From assembly GCA_910585255.1 (NCBI GenBank), contig CAJUEI010000015.1, forward strand, positions 1 to 29,418: DNA of 29,418 nucleotides. Reading direction: 5' to 3'. Position numbers and translations under genes: made by a program. This DNA comes from an uncultured Lachnospiraceae bacterium. Its GTDB lineage: Bacteria > Bacillota > Clostridia > Lachnospirales > Lachnospiraceae. Numbering within the stretch: position 1 is the first letter of the stretch; each line of letters opens with the position of its first letter. Under the pieces are notes generated by a model, which was not told the origin of the DNA, ran no database searches, and was given only the letters and a program-made list of their open reading frames with translations. Positions 8,409-14,329 of the stretch are shown here, in pieces.

Positions 8409-9197
8409 TTATATATATAAGATAAATTTATCCTGTGATTTAAAAAAACTCCAAAGTCCTATTCCTAAAGTAAAAAAAGCTACGATACTTCCTTTTAATA
8501 TCAAACTGCTGTTCGGAAATAATCCCTCTAAAACAATCGTCCTAAGCTGCATAATATAATCATACATAGGATTAAACATCATAATAGCATCTTGAAGTTG
8601 TTCCGGCAGGCTCGCAATAGGATAAAAAATAGGAGTCAAATACATCCAAGCCGTCAATAAAACATTATAAATATATTGAATATCTCTAAAAAACACAGCC
8701 GCTTGTGCCAGAAACAAACCAAGTCCTATACAAAACACATAAACCTGCAAAAGTATCATAGGTATAAAAAGAAAATGGAGATTCCACTGTATTCCACAAA
8801 AGAAAAATACCAATACCATCGCCAGCAAAGAAAATAAAAAATTTACCATGGAACTGGTTACTCTGGATATAGTAAAAATATATTTTGGTACATACACCTT
8901 TTTTATTAAAGCAGCATTTCCCGTAATCGAATAAATTGCCATTGTGGTTGATTCATTTAAAAAATTAAATATCGTCTGTCCAATAATCAAATACACCGGA
9001 TAATTTTCTATATCAAACCGAAACATATGAGAAAATACAACAATCATCACAAGCATGGTAAATAATGGATTCAATATACTCCATAAATATCCTAAAAAGC
9101 TTCTTCTATATTTTAGTTTAATATCTTTGCTTACTAATTGCTGAAATAAATGTCTATATTGATAACAAACGCTAATTTGTTTTTTTATTTTGTTCAT
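8409..9197 (-). CDS. Polysaccharide export ABC-2 permease (Wzm/TagG type)
   Basis: A 262-residue membrane protein with six predicted hydrophobic segments and the family's N-terminal cytoplasmic block LVSKDIKLKYRRSFLGYLW, then SILNPLFTMLVMIVVFSHMF. The late segment YLTPIFYPIASLPE is also typical of Wzm/KpsM/TagG permeases. I chose the ATG at 9197 (MNKIKKQ) because AGAGGAAAGG lies about ten bases upstream; an in-frame TTG at 9221 would place the ribosome binding site inside the gene. It forms the channel with the ATPase encoded just downstream. Its presence, with no Wzy or Wzx in view, points to ABC-transporter-dependent export of a whole chain. Confidence 0.9.
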   Translation of the reverse strand: MNKIKKQISVCYQYRHLFQQLVSKDIKLKYRRSFLGYLWSILNPLFTMLVMIVVFSHMFRFDIENYPVYLIIGQTIFNFLNESTTMAIYSITGNAALIKKVYVPKYIFTISRVTSSMVNFLFSLLAMVLVFFFCGIQWNLHFLFIPMILLQVYVFCIGLGLFLAQAAVFFRDIQYIYNVLLTAWMYLTPIFYPIASLPEQLQDAIMMFNPMYDYIMQLRTIVLEGLFPNSSLILKGSIVAFFTLGIGLWSFFKSQDKFILYI

Positions 9198-9237
9198 TAA
9201 TATAAAGCCTTTCCTCTTCAATTAAAACCTATTTTAT

Positions 9238-10305
9238 TTAGTCCGTTTTTTCCTTTTTAAAGTTCTTATTTCTTCTAATCCAATTATAAAATTGATTCTC
9301 TAATATTTTTTTATATTGTCTAACCGTTATCTTTCCATAACTACAACCGAGCAACACTACATAACGTATTCTAATTTTTTGGTAAATCTTTTTATCCTCT
9401 CTTTTTATCCGATTCAATAATTGTTTTGCTTCTTTACGACCTTTTGAGCGAATGGGACTGCCCAATAATACAATTACTAAATAACTTAATATTAATCTGC
9501 TTAATTTTTCTCTATAATAGGCTTGTCCTGCCTCTTCTATCTGTATCTGATTTTTATTAAAATAGTTACACATAGCCAAAATAACGGTTCTAATATGATT
9601 ACGCCGTAAATATTGATTTCTATCCGCTACACTCTGCTTACTATCTCCAATCCGATAGATATAAAGACAGCAGTCAAACGGCTGTATACTGGCAGCATAA
9701 CAGCATGGAATAGTAGCATATTGATGATCTTCATAAAATACCTTCTCTGTCAGCCGTGTCCCTCTTTTCTTATAAAACTCTGTCCGATAAGTAATTCCAT
9801 GAAAAGTCAGGCAGCGATCCATACTTTTCCAATCCTTTTGTATATCAGATAATGTATACTTTTTTTTATAATCCTCTAAAAATGTCTTCCACCAAATTAC
9901 TTCTTTCGTTTTAATATCAAAAGTTTTATAATGTGTTAAAACAACATCTGCATTTGTTTGTGCCAATCCATCTAAATAATCACTTAAACTATTTTTTTCA
10001 ATCCAATCATCCGCATCAACCACTTTCAGATATTTCCCTAATGCTTCTTTCACTGCACAATTAATTACAGAACCATGTCCTCCATTTACCTTCGTTATTA
10101 CACGAAAAATTTCCTGATAACTTTTCTGATATTGAAGAGCAATTTCCTCTGTTCTATCCGTTGAACCATCATTCACAACCAGCACTTCGAATCTTTTCTC
10201 ACATAATCCCCCTGATTCATCCAAAATAAGAAAAGAATTCAGACATTTTTTTATATATTTTTCTGAATTATATGCAGCAATTATAAATGTCACCAATTTT
10301 TCCAT
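9238..10305 (-). CDS. GT2 family glycosyltransferase
   Basis: A 355-residue enzyme. The N-terminal GT-A domain shows LVTFIIAAYNSEKYIKKCLN, a small insertion (DESGGLCEKR), FEVLVVNDGSTDRTEEIA, NGGHGSVINCAVKEALGKYL and the metal-binding VVDADDW near residue 115. The NGGHGSVIN variant is found in a GT2 subgroup common in Firmicutes glycan loci. The C-terminal third is helical and strongly basic, consistent with attachment to the inner membrane surface. It is the third gene of the operon, 40 bp before the permease. Acceptor and donor unknown. Confidence 0.88.
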   Translation of the reverse strand: MEKLVTFIIAAYNSEKYIKKCLNSFLILDESGGLCEKRFEVLVVNDGSTDRTEEIALQYQKSYQEIFRVITKVNGGHGSVINCAVKEALGKYLKVVDADDWIEKNSLSDYLDGLAQTNADVVLTHYKTFDIKTKEVIWWKTFLEDYKKKYTLSDIQKDWKSMDRCLTFHGITYRTEFYKKRGTRLTEKVFYEDHQYATIPCCYAASIQPFDCCLYIYRIGDSKQSVADRNQYLRRNHIRTVILAMCNYFNKNQIQIEEAGQAYYREKLSRLILSYLVIVLLGSPIRSKGRKEAKQLLNRIKREDKKIYQKIRIRYVVLLGCSYGKITVRQYKKILENQFYNWIRRNKNFKKEKTD

Positions 10306-10335
10306 CTATCCATTCCCTCTAAAACACATTTTTAT

Positions 10336-11190
10336 CTACTTTTTCTCTCTTATCTCCCTTTTCATTTGTTTTCTTTTCATTAATCTATTCTTTTTTATTC
10401 CTCGCCTTAATGCTTTCCATGCTTGTCTTACTGATATATCATTTTGATACAATTTTCTTTTTGTTATAATATAATAAGCCCCATAACACAATGCTGCTAT
10501 TTTTCCAAACAAATATCTAGTGGTCATCCCTCTATTTTCAAAAAATTCTTCATTATACCCATAAAACCAGGTAGAATGACTATTCTCTTGTATCACTGCT
10601 ATAGCAATCGGCACATTAAAAATCTTTAACTTCTTCTTTAAACAATCCAACAAAAATTTAATTTCTTCTTCTGCTCCATTTCCTGTTCCCGCCCCCATAT
10701 CTTCATCAAATAAAATTTTCTTTTCTATAATCTTTTTTCTTCGAAAAGCAATCTGCCAAGAAGACACTTTTAATATTTCTGGAAAATATACTCTATGATA
10801 TGTATTTCTTACCCTTTTCGGTCTATTTTTAATATGAAAAATCATAACATCTGCATCGGGATGCTTGATAAAATTTTTTACTACAATCTCTCTATATTGA
10901 GCACAAAATTTTTCATCATCATCTGCAAAAAGGCAAATCTCTGCCTGCGAATTTTGAATTGCAAAGTTCCGGCTTTTTGACACTCCTTTTCCTTGTAAAT
11001 TATATTTTTTACAACAAAATCCTGCCATTTCTTTTACTTCTAAATAAGGCAGACATTTCTGATTCCCATTACTTTGATACTGATTCACAATTAAAGCATT
11101 AGAACGAATCCCTAATTGTTCTACAATAGAAAAATCCCTCTGGTTCATACAAGAAAGTAAAAGTTCAAACTCAGCCTTCTCCTCCTTCAT
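10336..11190 (-). CDS. Divergent GT2-like glycosyltransferase
   Basis: The 284-residue protein lacks the usual opening of GT2 enzymes and instead starts EFELLLSCMNQRDFSIVEQL. It keeps the later GT-A hallmarks: GVSKSRNFAIQNS (nucleotide-sugar contact) and the metal-binding LFADDDEKF near residue 95. The stretch FDEDMGAGTGNGAEEE resembles the acceptor and base region of related enzymes. The C-terminus has a hydrophobic patch (YLFGKIAALCYGAYYII) and a very basic tail that may dock to the membrane. It lies 21 bp after the first GT2 gene. It may act on a lipid-linked acceptor, but this is inference. Confidence 0.78.
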   Translation of the reverse strand: MKEEKAEFELLLSCMNQRDFSIVEQLGIRSNALIVNQYQSNGNQKCLPYLEVKEMAGFCCKKYNLQGKGVSKSRNFAIQNSQAEICLFADDDEKFCAQYREIVVKNFIKHPDADVMIFHIKNRPKRVRNTYHRVYFPEILKVSSWQIAFRRKKIIEKKILFDEDMGAGTGNGAEEEIKFLLDCLKKKLKIFNVPIAIAVIQENSHSTWFYGYNEEFFENRGMTTRYLFGKIAALCYGAYYIITKRKLYQNDISVRQAWKALRRGIKKNRLMKRKQMKREIREKK

Positions 11191-11211
11191 ATATCCTCCC
11201 CTTTCGCTATA

Positions 11212-11955
11212 TTACCAATACCTCAATAGACTGCATCCCAAATGGCTAATTGTATATTTTAATGAAGACATACGATTTATACCAAGATAACGATAAACTC
11301 CATATGTCATCTGAACTGTCTTTTTTTTATCTCTTGATTTCCCATTCTTTGTCAGTCTTGACTTTAACAATGGCTCATTAATTCCATAAGCACAATTATA
11401 TTTCTGTAAAATACGCAGCCACGTCAAATAATCTTCATGAACTTCATCATGTTCCATTGGAAATTCTTTTGCAACTTCTGTCTTAATCAAAACAGAAGAA
11501 CAGGGAATTACATTTGTATATAACAAACGCTCCCACGTAATTTCTTCCGGCACAGAAATTATTTTCCCTATCTCCTTTCCATTTTCATTACATAATTCCC
11601 TCCCTGTATAACAAAATATTCCGTTTGTCTGTTCCAATTTCTTTAATTGTTTAATCAATTTTTTCTCCATCCACCAATCATCTGCATCCAACCAAGCAAT
11701 ATACTTTCCCTTTGCAAATTGTACTCCCCGATTTCTTGAAAAAGATACTCCTAAATTTTTAGAATTACAAATATAATTAATCGGATAAGTTGTTATTTTC
11801 TGCAATCTTTTTACAATTTCTTTTGTTTGATCAACAGATGCATCATCTACTAAAATAATTTCTAAATCTACTTTTTGTCTGCTTACAGATTCAATCGCAC
11901 AAGCCAAATAATTTCCACAATTATAAGTTGGAATAATAACAGATACCTCTTTCAT
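11212..11955 (-). CDS. GT2 family glycosyltransferase, first gene of the operon in view
   Basis: A compact 247-residue GT-A enzyme with VSVIIPTYNCGNYLACAIE, LEIILVDDASVDQTKEIV, LGVSFSRNRGVQFAKGKY and the metal-binding WLDADDWW near residue 90; ETEVAKEFP and EDYLTWLRIL follow in the acceptor half. It is short for the family because the C-terminal extension is almost absent. A purine-rich AAAGGTCAAAGAAAAG precedes the ATG. No gene lies upstream for over 1.5 kb, so this is the likely start of the polysaccharide operon, with a leader of roughly 290 bp between it and the left 33-bp inverted repeat. Confidence 0.88.
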   Translation of the reverse strand: MKEVSVIIPTYNCGNYLACAIESVSRQKVDLEIILVDDASVDQTKEIVKRLQKITTYPINYICNSKNLGVSFSRNRGVQFAKGKYIAWLDADDWWMEKKLIKQLKKLEQTNGIFCYTGRELCNENGKEIGKIISVPEEITWERLLYTNVIPCSSVLIKTEVAKEFPMEHDEVHEDYLTWLRILQKYNCAYGINEPLLKSRLTKNGKSRDKKKTVQMTYGVYRYLGINRMSSLKYTISHLGCSLLRYW

Positions 11956-12164
11956 CTTTTCTTTGACCTTTTTCTATTTCTTTATACCTCTTAGTACAAC
12001 CAGAATATTTTCTTCTTTCTTTATTTGCATTTTTTCATACAAAATAGGCGGCACTATACCCTCAAATACAATGTATACATTATATTCTTATCCATGGTTT
12101 CCCTGAATTTTATATTGAATAGTGATAGATACCACTAATTCATTTAATATAAATACCTCATCTA

Positions 12165-12196
12165 ATTATAAAACTTCCATCTCATCGGTATATCAA
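12165..12196 (-). promoter_or_regulatory. Weak promoter candidate for the polysaccharide operon
   Basis: TTGATA (12196-12191) and TATAAT (12170-12165) face the operon but are 20 bases apart, longer than the usual 16-18. This is the best housekeeping-type match I see in the 290-bp leader between the inverted repeat and the first glycosyltransferase gene. The rest of 11956-12243 is AT-rich and I see no gene in it. Confidence 0.22.
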
Positions 12197-12243
12197 GATT
12201 CTCTTTTCTTTCTATAACAAAACATTAAATCATAGAATATACC

Positions 12244-12276
12244 TAGGATTTCATAGAGTATTCTACTCTATGAAAA
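12244..12276 (+). repeat. 33-bp inverted repeat, left copy
   Basis: This 33-bp stretch recurs in inverted orientation at 13368-13400 with one mismatch. Each copy is itself a dyad: 12-bp arms TTTCATAGAGTA and TACTCTATGAAA around a 3-bp centre (TTC here, GAA in the other copy), so the asymmetric centre shows that the two copies are opposed. The layout of paired arms around a short asymmetric spacer resembles a site-specific recombinase crossover site or a dimeric operator. The pair flanks about 1.1 kb of non-coding DNA just upstream of the polysaccharide operon. Confidence 0.85.
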
Positions 12277-12371
12277 AGAGGGATTTTCTCAATAAAATCA
12301 AATCTCTTCTCTTCCTTTGACCAGAAACTTGACGGCATACAATTCCTCTTTCTATTTACAATAAAATAACA

Positions 12372-12479
12372 ATCATGATGAAAAAAGTGAGATCTATCGC
12401 AGAATCAATCGAAAAATTAGATAAAAAACAGAAAATTAACAAAACATGTTTTGACGGTAATTTTGACGGTTTATCTTGA
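12372..12479 (+). other. 35-codon open frame, possible gene remnant
   Basis: An open frame begins with tandem ATGs and reads MMKKVRSIAESIEKLDKKQK then INKTCFDGNFDGLS. It has no ribosome binding site, and a stop lies only about a dozen codons before the ATG. The composition and FDGNFDG ending look like the tail of a larger protein rather than random DNA. A decayed recombinase C-terminus is one possibility, but I cannot support this from the sequence. The DNA carries a 12-bp direct repeat (TTTTGACGGT twice). Confidence 0.2.
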
Positions 12480-12500
12480 AGATTATTCAAAATATAAAAT

Positions 12501-12532
12501 AAAAAAACGCCCCGTGAGGAAATCGTGAGGCG
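12501..12532 (-). terminator. Rho-independent terminator next to hairpin element A1
   Basis: On the minus strand CGCCTC (12532-12527) pairs with GGGGCG (12513-12508), with one G-T wobble, and is followed directly by seven Ts (12507-12501). On the plus strand the wobble becomes a C-A mismatch and there is no T run, so it works leftward. It lies five bases beyond the outer arm of element A1. It would end a leftward transcript that includes A1. Confidence 0.6.
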
Positions 12533-12537
12533 GACGA

Positions 12538-12777
12538 CAGATTGGGAAAGTGGGGATTTGGGCTGTGATTCCGCTCTCCAGAAAGAGAAGTTCTAAGGCT
12601 TCTGATTTTGGTGTATCCAACCGGACGGACCGGCACGCAATTCGCCTCTGCAGGAGGCTAAACACGTGCCTTTTTTGGGCACAAGTGCCCAAAAATCCTA
12701 GGTTTTCTACAGAAGCCTAAGAACTTCTAACTTTCTTCCGAAGTCATCACAGCCCAAATCCCCACTTTCCCAATCTG
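12538..12777 (-). repeat. Structured element A1 (32-bp arms, 176-nt core)
   Basis: Outer arms 12538-12569 and 12746-12777 are perfect reverse complements over 32 bp. Inside, 12586-12604 pairs with 12710-12728 (18 of 19). The core also has short hairpins: TTGG/CCAA, CCGG/CCGG, GGCACG/CGTGCC enclosing GCCTC/GAGGC, and an 11-bp stem 12672-12682/12685-12695 with a two-base loop. A second copy with nearly the same core lies inverted at 12973-13211. Strand is assigned as outward from the spacer between the copies, supported by the leftward terminator beside it. Confidence 0.85.
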
Positions 12778-12972
12778 CCTGTTTTTCTCTCCGAAATGGA
12801 TCGATTGACTATAGAATTTACAAATTCAAAACAGCAAAAACTTATTCCATTCATCTCTGTTATAATACTTATCATAACAATAAATTTCTTAATATAGAGT
12901 TTCGTATGTACTCCTAATATGCCAAAAAAATCCCTCTTGCTTTTTGTTTTTTATTACCGGAGCCAGTGAGCA
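12778..12972. other. AT-rich spacer between inverted elements A1 and A2
   Basis: 195 bp with no gene. On the minus strand TTGCTG and TATAGT are 18 bases apart, a poor promoter match; a TATAAT on the plus strand has no good -35. The second element family has a spacer of similar length (187 bp) with a similar minus-strand TTGCTG-N17-TATAAG. Confidence 0.4.
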
Positions 12973-13211
12973 GCCAGAGAGAGGCAGTCTAGTTGGCTTG
13001 CAGTGACTTCGGAAGAAAGTTAGAAGTTCTTAGGCTTCTGTCGATCTTTAGGATTTTCGGACACTTGTGTCCGAAAAAGGCACGTGTTTAGCCTCCTGCA
13101 GAGGCGAATTGCGTGCCGGTTCGTCCGGTTGGATACACCAAAATCAGAAGCCTTAGAACTTCTCTTTCTGGAGAGCGGAACTGCAAGCCAACTAGACTGC
13201 CTCTCTCTGGC
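12973..13211 (+). repeat. Structured element A2 (32-bp arms, 175-nt core)
   Basis: Outer arms 12973-13004 and 13180-13211 are perfect reverse complements over 32 bp, but 19 of the 32 pairs differ from those of A1. The core, starting GACTTCGGAAGAAAG and ending GGAGAGCGGA, is nearly identical to A1 read on the other strand. Differences are a variable stretch near 13041-13052, one loop base, and two base pairs of the 11-bp stem 13054-13064/13067-13077, where both partners change together (TTGGGCAC to TCGGACAC). The two copies are therefore folded structures under compensatory change, or homogenised by palindrome correction. Confidence 0.85.
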
Positions 13212-13310
13212 GTCCTCCCCTCCATTCCCCCCTCCTCCCGCAATTTCCCTTACATTTCTACAATCTCTCCCTCCAAATCTTCCTTTCCCAAAAAGAAATC
13301 CAATTCACTC

Positions 13311-13339
13311 TTGACAAATCTCTCCAAAAAAGCTATGAT
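13311..13339 (+). promoter_or_regulatory. Near-consensus housekeeping promoter inside the right repeat
   Basis: A perfect TTGACA (13311-13316) and TATGAT (13334-13339) are separated by exactly 17 bases. Transcription would start near 13345 and run right, toward the 3' end of mscS, across the right 33-bp repeat and into the terminator at 13442-13484. No gene lies in that direction on this strand, which makes such a strong promoter surprising. Flipping the segment between the repeats would aim it at the polysaccharide operon. Confidence 0.7.
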
Positions 13340-13367
13340 GTCAAACAGGGATACCACCAAAAACATG

Positions 13368-13400
13368 TTTTCATAGAGTAGAATACTCTACGAAATCCTA
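13368..13400 (-). repeat. 33-bp inverted repeat, right copy
   Basis: Matches 12244-12276 on the opposite strand at 32 of 33 positions. Its own dyad has one imperfect pair, which is a G-T wobble on the minus strand and A-C on the plus strand. The palindrome AAAACATGTTTT (13360-13371) overlaps its left edge; the same 12 bp also occurs at 12441-12452. Confidence 0.85.
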
Positions 13401-13441
13401 CTATCCCTCAGTAAATTCCCTTACCCCAAAATTCAAATAAA

Positions 13442-13484
13442 AAACTGACCTCCACCCTCCAGGTGAAAGCCAGTTTCTTTTTTT
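13442..13484. terminator. Bidirectional terminator downstream of mscS
   Basis: Positions 13442-13456 pair with 13462-13476 around a five-base loop, 15 pairs on the minus strand including three G-T wobbles. On the minus strand it is followed by TTTATTTG and lies 12 bp after the mscS stop. On the plus strand it is followed by C and seven Ts, so it would also end the rightward transcript from 13345. Confidence 0.75.
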
Positions 13485-13487
13485 ATT

Positions 13488-14288
13488 CTATTTTCCAGAA
13501 TCCAAATGTACATCCAACTGATTGAAAGGAATCTCAATCCCCTCCGCATCAAATCGTTCCTTAATCTCTTCCAGAATCGCCCACTTCTCCGTCCAATAAT
13601 CCCCAGAAGCCACCCAGGCTCTCGCTCCAATCTCAACCGAACTTTCCCCAAGATTATTTACAAAAACAGTCACTCCTCGATCCAAAAGTACTTTCTCCCT
13701 CTTAGAAAGAATCTCTTCCATTACCTGCTTTGCTTTCTTTAAATCCGACTGATACCCAATTCCAACCACCAGATCCAAACGCCGTTCCTTCTGTTCTGTC
13801 ACATTAATAATAGTAGAATTCGCCAGACTTCCATTCGGTACATGAACTTTTTTATTATCTCCCGTTACCAACACCGTATAAAATAAATCAATTACCTCTA
13901 CAACCCCTTCCACAGAGCACCCCACAATATAATCTCCAACAGAAAAAGGCTTTAAAATCAATATCAATACTCCACCTGCAAAATTAGATAAACTCCCCTG
14001 CACTGCAAGTCCAATCGCCACACTGGCAGAACCAACCACCGTAATAAAAGAAGTCGTATTAATCCCAACCTGGCTGGCAATAATCATCACTAAAATAGCA
14101 TACATCGCATATTTAGAAAGAGAAGTAATAAACTTTGCCACACTTACATCTGCATTTGCCTTAGCGAAAGATTTCTGTATCAATTTCGTCAATACTTTAA
14201 TTAACTTCCGCCCAATATAAAATATCACCAGTGCCAAAAGAATATCCAACCCAAAGTCTGTAAAATCTTTAAGATACGTCTGAAACAT
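13488..14288 (-). CDS. mscS: Small-conductance mechanosensitive channel, MscS family
   Basis: 266 residues, close to E. coli MscS (286). Three N-terminal hydrophobic segments lead into the pore helix SASVAIGLAVQGSLSNFAGG, with the glycine/alanine packing pattern of MscS TM3. The beta domain follows (ILKPFSVGDYIVG...VEVIDLFYTVL, VHVPNGSLANSTIINVT), then the cytoplasmic alpha/beta vestibule. The protein opens on membrane tension and releases solutes during osmotic downshock. It is the last gene of a co-directional run after glgB (41 bp away) and ends at a clear terminator. Confidence 0.93.
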   Translation of the reverse strand: MFQTYLKDFTDFGLDILLALVIFYIGRKLIKVLTKLIQKSFAKANADVSVAKFITSLSKYAMYAILVMIIASQVGINTTSFITVVGSASVAIGLAVQGSLSNFAGGVLILILKPFSVGDYIVGCSVEGVVEVIDLFYTVLVTGDNKKVHVPNGSLANSTIINVTEQKERRLDLVVGIGYQSDLKKAKQVMEEILSKREKVLLDRGVTVFVNNLGESSVEIGARAWVASGDYWTEKWAILEEIKERFDAEGIEIPFNQLDVHLDSGK

Positions 14289-14329
14289 CTATCATTTCCT
14301 CCATTTGTATATCGTTTTGCAAAATTCTT

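Larger units (their letters stand above)
12277..13367. other. Candidate invertible segment bounded by the 33-bp inverted repeats
   Basis: The 1,091 bp between the two repeats contain no convincing gene. They hold two opposed large hairpin elements, an AT-rich spacer between them, a minus-strand terminator beside the left element, and a near-consensus promoter 29 bp inside the right repeat, pointing outward to the right. If the segment flipped, that promoter would lie just inside the left repeat and read into the polysaccharide operon. No recombinase gene is visible in the window, so inversion is an inference from layout. Confidence 0.45.
13345..13484 (+). ncRNA. Candidate small RNA, about 140 nt
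   Basis: It is bounded by the promoter at 13311-13339 and the terminator hairpin at 13442-13476, which on the plus strand is followed by seven Ts. It includes the dyad of the right 33-bp repeat (13369-13395) as an internal hairpin. No open frame of useful length with a ribosome binding site is present. If the segment is invertible this transcript would only be made in the present orientation. Confidence 0.4.

Noticed and set aside
12441..12452. Palindrome AAAACATGTTTT, also found at 13360-13371
   Set aside because: Two copies of an AT-rich 12-bp palindrome in AT-rich DNA may be chance; its distance to the 33-bp repeats differs between the two sides.
12483..12692. Open frame of 69 codons on the minus strand in element A1
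   Set aside because: It lies entirely within the structured element and repeats in part as the frame at 13084-13314. The shared peptide follows from the inverted DNA repeat, and there is no ribosome binding site.
12538..13211. The 32-bp arms considered as CRISPR spacers
   Set aside because: The length fits by coincidence, but the arms are inverted rather than direct, there is no short repeat array and no cas gene.
13084..13376. Two overlapping plus-strand frames of 76 and 87 codons in element A2
   Set aside because: Same reason as for A1; composition is Pro/Ser/Leu-rich in the C-rich tract after the element and no start signal is present.
13433..13742. Several frames opposite or overlapping mscS
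   Set aside because: They are shadows of the real coding sequence, with no start signals or recognisable motifs. The same holds for the many opposite-strand frames in glgB, the ABC genes, the acetylesterase and polC.
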